The notes below the pieces were generated by a model. It saw only the letters and a list, made by a program, of their open reading frames with translations. It made no database searches and was not told the origin of the DNA. Both the position numbers and the translations under genes were made by a program. From NCBI GenBank assembly GCA_036397815.1, contig DASWIE010000129.1:1-36635 (forward strand): 36,635 nt of DNA, given 5' to 3'. This document shows, piece after piece, positions 8,022-16,254 of this stretch. Each line of letters starts with the position of its first letter. Position 1 is the stretch's first letter. This stretch comes from DASQFY01 sp036397815. GTDB lineage: Bacteria > Chloroflexota > Limnocylindria > QHBO01.

Positions 8022-8987
8022 ATGGCTCCCGTGATCGAGACCCGCGGGCTGGTGAAGCGTTACGACGGCGAGCTGGCGGTGGCCGGGATCGACCTGGTGG
8101 TCGAGTCCGGCGAGATCTACGGCCTGGTCGGACCGAACGGCGCGGGTAAGACCACCACGATGCGGATCCTGGCGACCCTGCTCGCACCGAGCGCCGGCGA
8201 GGCACGGGTCTGCGGCATCGGGGTGACCGAGGACCCGATCGAGGTGCGCCGCCGGATCGGCTACATGCCCGACTTCTACGGCGTATACGACGACCTGCGC
8301 GTGTGGGAGTACCTGGACTTCTTCGCCCGGTGTTACGGCGTCACCGCCGGACGGCGAGCCACGATGATCGGCGAGCTGCTCGAGATCGTCGGGCTGACAG
8401 ACAAGCGGCAGGCCTATGTCGAGACCCTGTCGCGCGGCATGCGCCAGCGCCTCTGCCTGGCCCACACTCTGGTCCACGATCCGGACCTGCTGATCCTGGA
8501 TGAGCCGGCCTCCGGGCTCGACCCGAGGGCGCGCGTGGAGATGCGCGAGATCCTGCGGGCGCTGCGCGATATGGGGAAGACGATCCTGGTCAGCAGCCAC
8601 ATCCTCCCCGAGCTGGCCGAGCTGTGCACCGCGGTAGGGATCATCGATCGTGGGCACTTGCTGCGCTCCGGTCGGATCGGGGAGATCGAGCGGTCGCTGC
8701 GGGCCACCGCCGTCCTCAGGATCGACCTGCTGTCCGATGTGCAGGCCGCGATCGACTGGCTGGGAACCGATGAGCGGGTCGGCGACGTGCTGCATATTGA
8801 GGTTGAAGCCGGGGACGGCGGCGCCCGTATAGAGCTGCCGTTTGACGGACCGCCCGACGCGCAGGCCGCCCTGCTGCGGGCGATGATCGAGGCAGGCCAT
8901 ACGGTGATCGGCTTCACGCAGGCGACCAGCGGGCTGGAGGAGATCTTCCTCAAGGTGACCGGCATCGATGAGGAGGCAGTGGCGTGA
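8022..8987 (+). CDS. ABC-2 type transporter ATP-binding protein
   Basis: The 321-residue protein has one nucleotide-binding domain: Walker A GPNGAGKTT at residues 37-45, signature LSRGMRQR at 136-143, Walker B LLILDEP at 156-162, D-loop SGLDP and switch histidine in VSSHILPEL. The Q-loop position reads YMPDFYGVYDDL, with Asp 84 in place of the usual Gln. This may be a trait of one group of these ATPases rather than a defect. It powers export or membrane remodelling with the permease that follows. The gene starts 3 bases after its upstream neighbour and overlaps the permease by 4 bases, so it is translationally coupled. The C-terminal 80 residues after the ATPase core match the usual extension of the GldA/CcmA-like exporters. 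The substrate is not known. Confidence 0.93.
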   Translation: MAPVIETRGLVKRYDGELAVAGIDLVVESGEIYGLVGPNGAGKTTTMRILATLLAPSAGEARVCGIGVTEDPIEVRRRIGYMPDFYGVYDDLRVWEYLDFFARCYGVTAGRRATMIGELLEIVGLTDKRQAYVETLSRGMRQRLCLAHTLVHDPDLLILDEPASGLDPRARVEMREILRALRDMGKTILVSSHILPELAELCTAVGIIDRGHLLRSGRIGEIERSLRATAVLRIDLLSDVQAAIDWLGTDERVGDVLHIEVEAGDGGARIELPFDGPPDAQAALLRAMIEAGHTVIGFTQATSGLEEIFLKVTGIDEEAVA

Positions 8988-10174
8988 CGACAGCGACGGC
9001 GGCATCCTCCAGCATGCGACGTTCCCGCCTGAGTGAGTTCGCCGCGGCCGTCCTCACGATCATGGTCAAGGAGCTGCGCTCCCGGTTCCGCGGGCGCCGA
9101 GCCTTCGTCGTGCTGACCATCTACCTGGCCGTGCTCGCACTCATCGCCTACGGCGGCTACGTGGTGGTGGCGCCCTCCGCCCGGGAGCAGGCGCAGTTCG
9201 GGGGCTCGGCCAACGCATCGGCCACGGTCGGCTATGCGATCTTCATCCTCCTCTCGCTCTTCCAGCTTCTGCTGGTCTGCTTCATTGCGCCCGCGTTCAC
9301 CGCCGGCGCCATCAGCCTGGAGCGTGAGAAGCAGACGCTCGACCTGCTCGTGACGACCCCGGTGCGGCCCGGCGCGATCGTGGTGGGCAAGCTGTTCTCT
9401 GCGCTCGCCTACGTTGGGCTCATGATCCTGGCGGCGATCCCGCTGTCCGCACTGGTGCTGATGTACGGCGGCGCATCGGTCGATGACATCGTGCGGCAGG
9501 AAGTGGTGCTGCTCGTCACAGCCGTCGGATTCGGATCCATCGGGCTGTTCTTCTCGGCGCTGATGAAGCGCACCCAGGCGGCGACCGTGCTGACCTACTG
9601 CGCCATGCTGGCCTTCACCATCGGCACCGTCCTTCTCTTCATCTTCTGGTCGGTGCTCAGCACGCGCGATTCGGCCAACAGCTTCGGCGCACCGCGGCGC
9701 GCCCCCGAGCAGCTGATGTGGGTCAACCCGGCGGTCGCGATGATCGACGTCATCGCCAACACCGAGGTCGGGTTCTACGGGCCTTTCAGCTCGATAGTGA
9801 CTGAGATCCTGGGCGGACAGGCAGGGGTCATCTGTCAGGGAGATGTGTGCTTCAACGACCCTGGCGGACCCGTACCCGCCGGAGGAGTCCTACAAGGCGC
9901 CGTGATGGTCGACCTGGCGGCGTGTCCGCGGAACGAGCGCTGCCTGCCGCCCGACGAGGCAAGCGGCGCAGCCATCGCTCAGCCGGTGGCAGCCGTGTCC
10001 GGTCACTTCTGGCCGCGCTTCTCGCTCACCTTTGGCTTGATGTCGCTCCTCCTCACCCTCGCCTCGATGCGTCTCGTCGTACCCGCCGGGATGCGCTTTG
10101 TCTTCCGGCGTCATAAGGCGCGGACGACCGGCGCAACAAGCGGCGACCTGCCGATCGAGGGGATAGAGTCGTGA
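8984..10174 (+). CDS. ABC-2 type transporter permease
   Basis: 396 residues with about six transmembrane helices: one near 40-60 (VVLTIYLAVLALIAYGGYVV), four between about 78 and 230, and one near the C-terminus (FSLTFGLMSLLLTLASMRLVV). The motif SLEREKQTLDLLVTTPV after the second helix is the classic ABC-2 permease signature. A loop of about 110 residues between the last two helices, holding four cysteines (VICQGDVCFND and ACPRNERCLPP), probably lies outside the membrane and could be disulfide-bonded. The start GTG overlaps the ATPase stop, and its own stop overlaps the next start (GTGA). With the ATPase it forms the transporter of the locus. The substrate cannot be told from sequence. Confidence 0.9.
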   Translation: MTTATAASSSMRRSRLSEFAAAVLTIMVKELRSRFRGRRAFVVLTIYLAVLALIAYGGYVVVAPSAREQAQFGGSANASATVGYAIFILLSLFQLLLVCFIAPAFTAGAISLEREKQTLDLLVTTPVRPGAIVVGKLFSALAYVGLMILAAIPLSALVLMYGGASVDDIVRQEVVLLVTAVGFGSIGLFFSALMKRTQAATVLTYCAMLAFTIGTVLLFIFWSVLSTRDSANSFGAPRRAPEQLMWVNPAVAMIDVIANTEVGFYGPFSSIVTEILGGQAGVICQGDVCFNDPGGPVPAGGVLQGAVMVDLAACPRNERCLPPDEASGAAIAQPVAAVSGHFWPRFSLTFGLMSLLLTLASMRLVVPAGMRFVFRRHKARTTGATSGDLPIEGIES

Positions 10175-11970
10175 ACGACCGGTCGTTGGCGGCGGCCATC
10201 GCGAACCGGATCGGGCCCGACGCCCTGCGTCGCTGGCGCGCGTTACGACGCCGGCTATGGGCGCGCCGGGCGCTCTCCGCGGCCGTGGTCTTCCTCGCCG
10301 CGGCCCTGGCCGCGATGGCGTTCATCCAGCTGGTGGCGCGCACCATCGTGCTCGAGCAGGCGCCATGGCTGATGGGGGGAGCGGGCGTCCTTGCGCTGCT
10401 CGGCTGGATTGCGTACTCGTGGAGGCGACGCCCGAATCTGGTTGAGACGGCGCGCCGGGCCGATGACGAGCTGGCGCTCCGCGAGCGGCTGGGGACGGCC
10501 GCCGAGCTGGCCATGGCGGCGCCCGATCCGGATCGTGATCCCGGCCTGGCGGCGCTCGAGGCGCGGCAGCTCGCCGACACGCGCAGTCGCCTCGGCCGAA
10601 CGGACGTGCGGACGGCCTTCCGGCCGCGGCTCTCACGCCGCCCAACCATCGCGGGCGGCGCCGCGCTCGCGCTGCTCGTGGTGCTGACGGTGTGGCCGAA
10701 CCCGCAGGACGCCATCGTTCGCGAGCGGCAGGCGGCGCGAGACGCCAGCCGAAGCGTGGCCGAACGGATCGAGGCGGTCGCCGACGAGGCCGAGCGGAGG
10801 GGCGCCGAGACCGATGATCCGCGACGCGCCGCCCTCATCGAGCAGCTGCGCCGGCTCGCCCGGCAGCTACGGGAGGACGGCGCCGACCGGCAGGAGGTCC
10901 TGGCTCGTATCGGTTCCGTGCAGGAACAGCTTTCCAAGCTGGCCGACCCGCAGGCGGCCGCCAAGGACTCGGCCTTGACGCAGCTGGCGCGGCAGGTCTC
11001 GCGGGCCGCGACAGGCGATGAGGAAGGCAACGAGGATGGCGATCCCGAGGAGGCGGCACGCGACCTCGAGGAGCTCAAGCAGCAGGCCGGGAGCATGAGC
11101 GGCTCGCAGGCCGCCGCTCGCGCGGACGCGCTCCGTCAGGCGGCCCAGGGTGCCGCGGCTGCGCAGCCCGAGCTGGCTCGGAAGCTGACCCAGGCTGCGG
11201 ATGCCCTCGTCCGCGCGGCCAGGACGGGCGATGAAGGTGATGCGCAGGATGCAAGTGATGCCCTGCAGGACGCCGCGGACGCGCTCCGGCAGTCACAGCA
11301 GGATCGACAGCTGCAGCGCGACGTGGCACGGGCGCAATCGGCGCTGCAGGACGGCTCGCGTCAGGTGGCGCGCGCCGGCCAGCCCCAGCCGGGTTCGTCC
11401 GGCCAGCCGGGGTCATCGGGCCAGCCCGGCAGCAGCGGCCAACCGGGGGCTTCGCGCCAGCCCGGCAGCAGCGGCCAGCCGGGGTCATCGGGCCAGCCCG
11501 GCAGCAGCGGCCAGCCTGGGTCATCGGGCCAGCCCGGTGGGCAGCCGGGAGGTCAGCCCGGTGGGCAGCCCGGTGGGCAGCCCGGACCAGGGTCACAGCC
11601 GGGCAGCGGTGGCGGAGCGTTCGTCCGTCGCATCCCGGGCGGCGGGCTGCGCACCGGCAGCTTCAACGGTCCAGGCCAGGGTAACAAGGACTTCGACGTG
11701 ACCGGGCTCGACGACGTCTACACGCCGTGGGATCGAACCGGGCAGCCGGGCGACCCGAGCTTCATCGCCGGACAGGGAGGAGATGGCGGCACCGACCAGA
11801 CCGGCAGCGGCAGCGGGGTCGGATTCGACAACGACTCGGTCGTGCCCTATCGGTCCGTCTTCGACCTGTTCAGCGACTTCGCCAACTACCAGCTCGATCG
11901 CCAGCAGGTGCCGATCACGCTGAAGGACCTGGTACGCGACTACTTCTCACGCCTGGAGCCGACGGAATGA
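10171..11970 (+). CDS. Membrane coiled-coil protein with GQPGSS repeat linker
   Basis: 599 residues in four parts. The N-terminus has transmembrane helices near residues 33-55, 66-84 and 155-172. Next comes a long Ala/Glu/Gln/Arg-rich helical region, about 175-405, with strong coiled-coil character. Then a low-complexity linker of GQPGSS and GGQPG repeats runs from about 406 to 485. A conserved-looking C-terminal part ends VPYRSVFDLFSDFANYQLDR and DLVRDYFSRLEP. I have seen comparable tails (x-DLVRDYFS-x-L) in proteins next to MoxR genes, so this part may be the contact to the ATPase machine; that is inference. The start is GTG overlapping the permease stop by 4 bases. The flexible linker suggests a stalk or tether between a membrane base and a working tail. 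No enzymatic motif is visible. Confidence 0.8.
   Translation: MNDRSLAAAIANRIGPDALRRWRALRRRLWARRALSAAVVFLAAALAAMAFIQLVARTIVLEQAPWLMGGAGVLALLGWIAYSWRRRPNLVETARRADDELALRERLGTAAELAMAAPDPDRDPGLAALEARQLADTRSRLGRTDVRTAFRPRLSRRPTIAGGAALALLVVLTVWPNPQDAIVRERQAARDASRSVAERIEAVADEAERRGAETDDPRRAALIEQLRRLARQLREDGADRQEVLARIGSVQEQLSKLADPQAAAKDSALTQLARQVSRAATGDEEGNEDGDPEEAARDLEELKQQAGSMSGSQAAARADALRQAAQGAAAAQPELARKLTQAADALVRAARTGDEGDAQDASDALQDAADALRQSQQDRQLQRDVARAQSALQDGSRQVARAGQPQPGSSGQPGSSGQPGSSGQPGASRQPGSSGQPGSSGQPGSSGQPGSSGQPGGQPGGQPGGQPGGQPGPGSQPGSGGGAFVRRIPGGGLRTGSFNGPGQGNKDFDVTGLDDVYTPWDRTGQPGDPSFIAGQGGDGGTDQTGSGSGVGFDNDSVVPYRSVFDLFSDFANYQLDRQQVPITLKDLVRDYFSRLEPTE
11401..11590 (+). repeat. In-frame 36-base tandem repeat (GQPGSS linker)
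   Basis: A 36-base unit, coding for two GQPGSS hexapeptides with alternating codon choice, occurs at 11401-11436, 11437-11472 and 11473-11508 with a partial fourth copy from 11509. Copies one and three are identical, while copy two has a few substitutions. A 12-base unit coding for GGQP follows to about 11590. All units keep the reading frame, so copy number can change without breaking the gene. The near-identity of copies points to recent duplication or slippage. Confidence 0.9.
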
Positions 11971-11981
11971 CCGAGGGACCG

Positions 11982-12995
<1,014 letters not shown>

Positions 12996-13196
12996 GCCGG
13001 GGGCCCGATGACCGCGGCTCGCACTCCCGCCATTTGCAGCCTTGGCAAGTACCTACGACCCAGCGGCCGTTTTCGGCCTGGATCAACCTCCTGCCTGGCG
13101 GCTGTTCGCGGCTCTCGCAAACCGCTACCAGGCTGAGGGCTCTGCCTCGTGGTTACGTGCTAGAGGAGCAAACCGCCGCCTGGTGAGCCGCACGCG
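12996..13196 (+). other. 201-base non-coding spacer with small hairpins
   Basis: This interval breaks an otherwise tightly packed gene run. It holds a perfect hairpin GGCCG-TTTT-CGGCC at 13065-13078, and further on a CCTGG...CCAGG pairing. The 9-mer GCAAACCGC occurs twice (near 13116 and 13171). No open frame with a start and coding character covers it. It may be the leader of DUF58, an internal promoter region or a small RNA; I cannot tell which. Confidence 0.45.
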
Positions 13197-14102
13197 ATGA
13201 CACCCACGAGCACGCCTGCCGCGAGCACGGACGTTCTCTTCGACGAGGCGTTCCTGCGCCGCCTCGAGCAGCTCGAGCTTGCGTCACGCAGGCTCACCGC
13301 CGGCCGCATGAAGGGCGAGCGCCGCTCCGTCCGCCGCGGCCAGAGCGTCGAGTTCGCCGACTATCGCAACTACGCCGCCGGCGATGACCTGCGCCAGCTG
13401 GACTGGAACGTCTACGCGCGCCTGGAGCGGCTCTTCATCAAGCTCTTCGTCGAGGAGGAGGACGTCACCGTCCACGTCCTGGTCGACGCCAGCCGCTCGA
13501 TGGACTTCGGGGAGCCCAACAAGCTGTCGTTCGCGCGTCGCGCCGCCGCCGCGCTCGCCTATCTCGGCCTCGCCCACCTCGACCGGGTCAGCGTCGCATT
13601 CCTGGGAGACGGACACGCCACGACACTGCGGCCGCTGCGCGGCAAGTCACGCGTCTTCGAGGTCTTCCGATTCCTGTCGCAGCCGCGCGGCGAGCGTCTC
13701 ACCGGGCTGGCCGCGGCGGCGCGCGAGTACGTGGGTCGCCTGCACGGCCGAGGCCCGCTGATCGTGGTCAGCGACCTCATGGATCCGGGCTACCTGGACG
13801 CGCTGCGCGACCTGGCCGGCACGCGCTGCCAGCTCTCCGTGCTCCACGTCCTGAGCCCTGAAGAGCTCGATCCCGACGTCCCGCCGGACGCACGCCTGGT
13901 CGACAACGAGACCGATGCCGGCATCGACGTCACCGGCGACGACGACCTGGTCGACCGCTACCGCGCGCGCCTCGCCGAGTGGCAGGCCGAGATTGGCGGC
14001 TTCGTGTCACGACGCGGCGGCTCGTACGTGGTCGTGCCCAGCGACCTCGACCTGGCCGACCTGCTGTTCGACGTACTCCGCCGCCGCCGAGTCGTCGAAT
14101 GA
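13197..14102 (+). CDS. DUF58 domain protein, MoxR partner
   Basis: The 301-residue protein has the DUF58 core motif VRRGQSVEFADYRNYAAGDD and LRQLDWNVYAR near residues 45-76. A VWA-like fold follows, with the metal-site motif DASRSM near residue 97. No transmembrane helix is present, so it should be cytoplasmic or peripherally bound. DUF58 proteins are regular companions of MoxR ATPases and are thought to serve as VWA-type adaptors; no enzyme activity is known. The order MoxR, DUF58, BatA-like VWA, second VWA protein is the standard one. What is unusual is that it is flanked by 201 and 166 non-coding bases, while its neighbours upstream overlap. The ATG at 13197 follows GGTGAGCC with no strong ribosome binding site. 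Confidence 0.93.
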   Translation: MTPTSTPAASTDVLFDEAFLRRLEQLELASRRLTAGRMKGERRSVRRGQSVEFADYRNYAAGDDLRQLDWNVYARLERLFIKLFVEEEDVTVHVLVDASRSMDFGEPNKLSFARRAAAALAYLGLAHLDRVSVAFLGDGHATTLRPLRGKSRVFEVFRFLSQPRGERLTGLAAAAREYVGRLHGRGPLIVVSDLMDPGYLDALRDLAGTRCQLSVLHVLSPEELDPDVPPDARLVDNETDAGIDVTGDDDLVDRYRARLAEWQAEIGGFVSRRGGSYVVVPSDLDLADLLFDVLRRRRVVE

Positions 14103-14187
14103 CTACCTCAAACACCCCCGCGCGAGCTGCCCGACGAGCAGCAACGGGGAGCTCATTTCCTCGCTGCGTCTCCGAAGTGGAGGCGGG

Positions 14188-14237
14188 CAGGGCCAGCCCG
14201 GCGAGTGTTGCGATAGCCACGAGCTGGGCTGGCCCTG
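14188..14237 (+). repeat. Perfect 12-base inverted repeat between DUF58 and BatA genes
   Basis: CAGGGCCAGCCC at 14188-14199 is exactly complementary to GGGCTGGCCCTG at 14226-14237. Three more inner pairs (one G-U) extend it to a stem of 15, with a 20-base loop. There is no T-run after it, so it is not a classic intrinsic terminator. As RNA it would be very stable and would sit 31 bases before the next start codon. It could slow or stabilise the operon transcript, or be the remains of a small mobile repeat. Confidence 0.75.
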
Positions 14238-14268
14238 ACAGCCACAGCTCCTGGGAAGTATCGGTCTG

Positions 14269-16254
14269 ATGATCCTTCCATTGGCGCTCATCGGTCTGGT
14301 CAGCCTGCCGATCATCGTCGCCTACTACATGCTCCGCCTTCGGCGGCGCGATGTGCCGGTCGGCAGCACCTTCCTCTGGCAGCAGCTCGTCCGCGACGTG
14401 GAGGCCAACGCCCCCTGGCAGCGGCTGCGGTTCAGCTGGCTGCTGCTCCTCCAGCTGCTCATCGCGCTGGTCGCGGTGATCGCGGCCGCCCGCCCCTTCG
14501 TCACCGTCAGCTCCGACCTGGCCGGAAACGTGGTCCTGATCGTGGACACTTCGGCCTCCATGCGCGCCCGGGATCCGGAGGGCGACCGGATCGACCTGGC
14601 GCGCGCGGCGGCGCGGCAGGTGGTCGCTGACCTGCCCGAGGGCGGGCGGGTGACCGTGGTCGCGGCCGACGACTCCGCACACGTCCTCGTCAGCGAGACC
14701 GATGACCGCGCGGCGGCGTTGGCCGCGATCGAAGGCATCGAGGCCACGGAGCTCCCCGGAGACCTGACCGATGCCTTCGCGCTGGCGTCGGCACTAGCGG
14801 CACGCGACTCGGACTCGACCATCGTGGTGGTGACCGATGCGAACGCCGACCGGCTGCCCGGCGTCGGCATCGGGGCGCCGGTGCAGGTCGAACGGGTCGG
14901 CTCGACCGATGCGAACCAGGCGGTCGCCGCGCTGTCGGTCGCTCGTCGCTCCGGTGGGGCTCAGCTGGACCTGTTCGTGGCGGTCAGCAACCCATCCACC
15001 ATCGAGGCCTCGCGGCGGCTGGAGATCTACGCCGACGGCCAGCTGGTCGACGCGCGGGAGCTCACCATCCCGGCCGGTCAACGCTCGGAGGCCCTGATCG
15101 CGAGCGTCCCGGCGGCGGCGTCGCTGGTCGAGGCCCGGCTGGCGGGAAGCGACGCGCTGACCGTCGATGATCGGGCCTTCGCGCTCGTTCCCCAGGACGA
15201 CCCGGTGCGCGCTCTCCTGGTCAGCGACGGCAATGCCTACCTGGAGAACGCGCTCGCCCTTCTGCCACGGCTGGAGCTCTACGCGGTCGGCGCGGAAGGC
15301 TACGAGGACGCGCTCGCCACGGCCGGGGAGGCCGGCACGCCCTACGGCCTGTTCATCTACGACGGCTTCGCGCCCGAAAGCCCACCGGCGGCGCCCGCGC
15401 TCTGGATCGGGCCAGTGGAGGACGGGGCGTTCGGTGACCTCGGCGGGCGGGTGGAAGGTCCCGCGCTGGACCGCACCGACCCGAATGACGTCCTGCTGCG
15501 CTTCGTCGACCTGTCCAGCGTGCATATCGGGCGGGCTCGCGAGGTCGCGCTGGCAGAGGGCATGCGCCCCGTGCTGTCGAGCATCGATGGCGAGCCGCTC
15601 CTCGCCGCCGGCCGCGTCGACGGTCAGGGGGTCGCCCTGCTGGCCTTCGCCCTCGGCGAGAGCGACCTGCCGCTGCAGGTCGCCTTCCCGCTCCTGATGA
15701 GCAACCTGATCGATTTCCTGCGGCCGCCGACCGATGGGGTGCTTCCGCCATCGGTCCAGCTGGGCGAGCCATTGTCAGTGCAGCTGGATCCGACGATCCG
15801 GCGAGTGTCGGTGATCAATACCCGAACCGGCGATGCACCGAGCGACACCTCGGGCGCGGTGGAGCTCGACGTCGTCGGCGGACGGGTCACGATCCCGGGC
15901 CAGCGCTTCGTCGGAGTTCTCGCCCTCCGCGTCGTGGGCGAGGGCGGCCCGGCGGGAGGGATCCTCGGCCAGAGCGCCGCCAACCTGTTCGATCAAGGGG
16001 AGTCGAACGTTGCGCCGGGCGACCCCTTGCGGATCTCCGACCTCGGGCGGGTCGGGCCGGCGGCCGGCGGCGGTGACCTCACCGCCCGGAACGAGTGGTG
16101 GTGGCCGCTCGCGCTGGCCGCCTTCGTCCTGCTGCTGGCCGAATGGATCCTCTTCCATCGCCCCACACGCCGAGCGATCGGCCGGCTGCTGCGCCGCGGC
16201 TCGCGATCACCAGGAGCCTCGGTTGGACGGCCGTCGCAGCGAGGCTCGGGCTGA
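14269..16254 (+). CDS. BatA-like VWA membrane protein
   Basis: 661 residues. The N-terminus has two helices (residues 3-22 and about 58-78) around the VGSTFLWQQLVRD segment typical of the aerotolerance-regulator BatA N-terminal domain. A VWA domain follows, with metal-site motif DTSASM from Asp 93. Then come a beta-rich domain and a Rossmann-like region near residues 305-390 (DPVRALLVSDGNAYLENAL, PYGLFIYDGF) resembling a degenerate glutamine-amidotransferase fold. A C-terminal helix lies near 610-630 (WWWPLALAAFVLLLAEWI). The bulk between the second and last helices probably faces outward. It should act as a membrane adaptor for the MoxR machine. The start at 14269 has GGGAAG about 10 bases upstream; the end shares one base with the next ATG (TGATG), so the two are coupled. 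Confidence 0.88.
   Translation: MILPLALIGLVSLPIIVAYYMLRLRRRDVPVGSTFLWQQLVRDVEANAPWQRLRFSWLLLLQLLIALVAVIAAARPFVTVSSDLAGNVVLIVDTSASMRARDPEGDRIDLARAAARQVVADLPEGGRVTVVAADDSAHVLVSETDDRAAALAAIEGIEATELPGDLTDAFALASALAARDSDSTIVVVTDANADRLPGVGIGAPVQVERVGSTDANQAVAALSVARRSGGAQLDLFVAVSNPSTIEASRRLEIYADGQLVDARELTIPAGQRSEALIASVPAAASLVEARLAGSDALTVDDRAFALVPQDDPVRALLVSDGNAYLENALALLPRLELYAVGAEGYEDALATAGEAGTPYGLFIYDGFAPESPPAAPALWIGPVEDGAFGDLGGRVEGPALDRTDPNDVLLRFVDLSSVHIGRAREVALAEGMRPVLSSIDGEPLLAAGRVDGQGVALLAFALGESDLPLQVAFPLLMSNLIDFLRPPTDGVLPPSVQLGEPLSVQLDPTIRRVSVINTRTGDAPSDTSGAVELDVVGGRVTIPGQRFVGVLALRVVGEGGPAGGILGQSAANLFDQGESNVAPGDPLRISDLGRVGPAAGGGDLTARNEWWWPLALAAFVLLLAEWILFHRPTRRAIGRLLRRGSRSPGASVGRPSQRGSG

Noticed and set aside
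11401..11590. Regular repeat considered as a CRISPR array
   Set aside because: The units are contiguous without unique spacers and code in frame for GQPGSS, so it is a protein linker repeat.
13065..13078. GGCCG-TTTT-CGGCC considered as an intrinsic terminator after MoxR
   Set aside because: The T bases lie in the loop, not after the stem, and the downstream genes belong to the same functional run.
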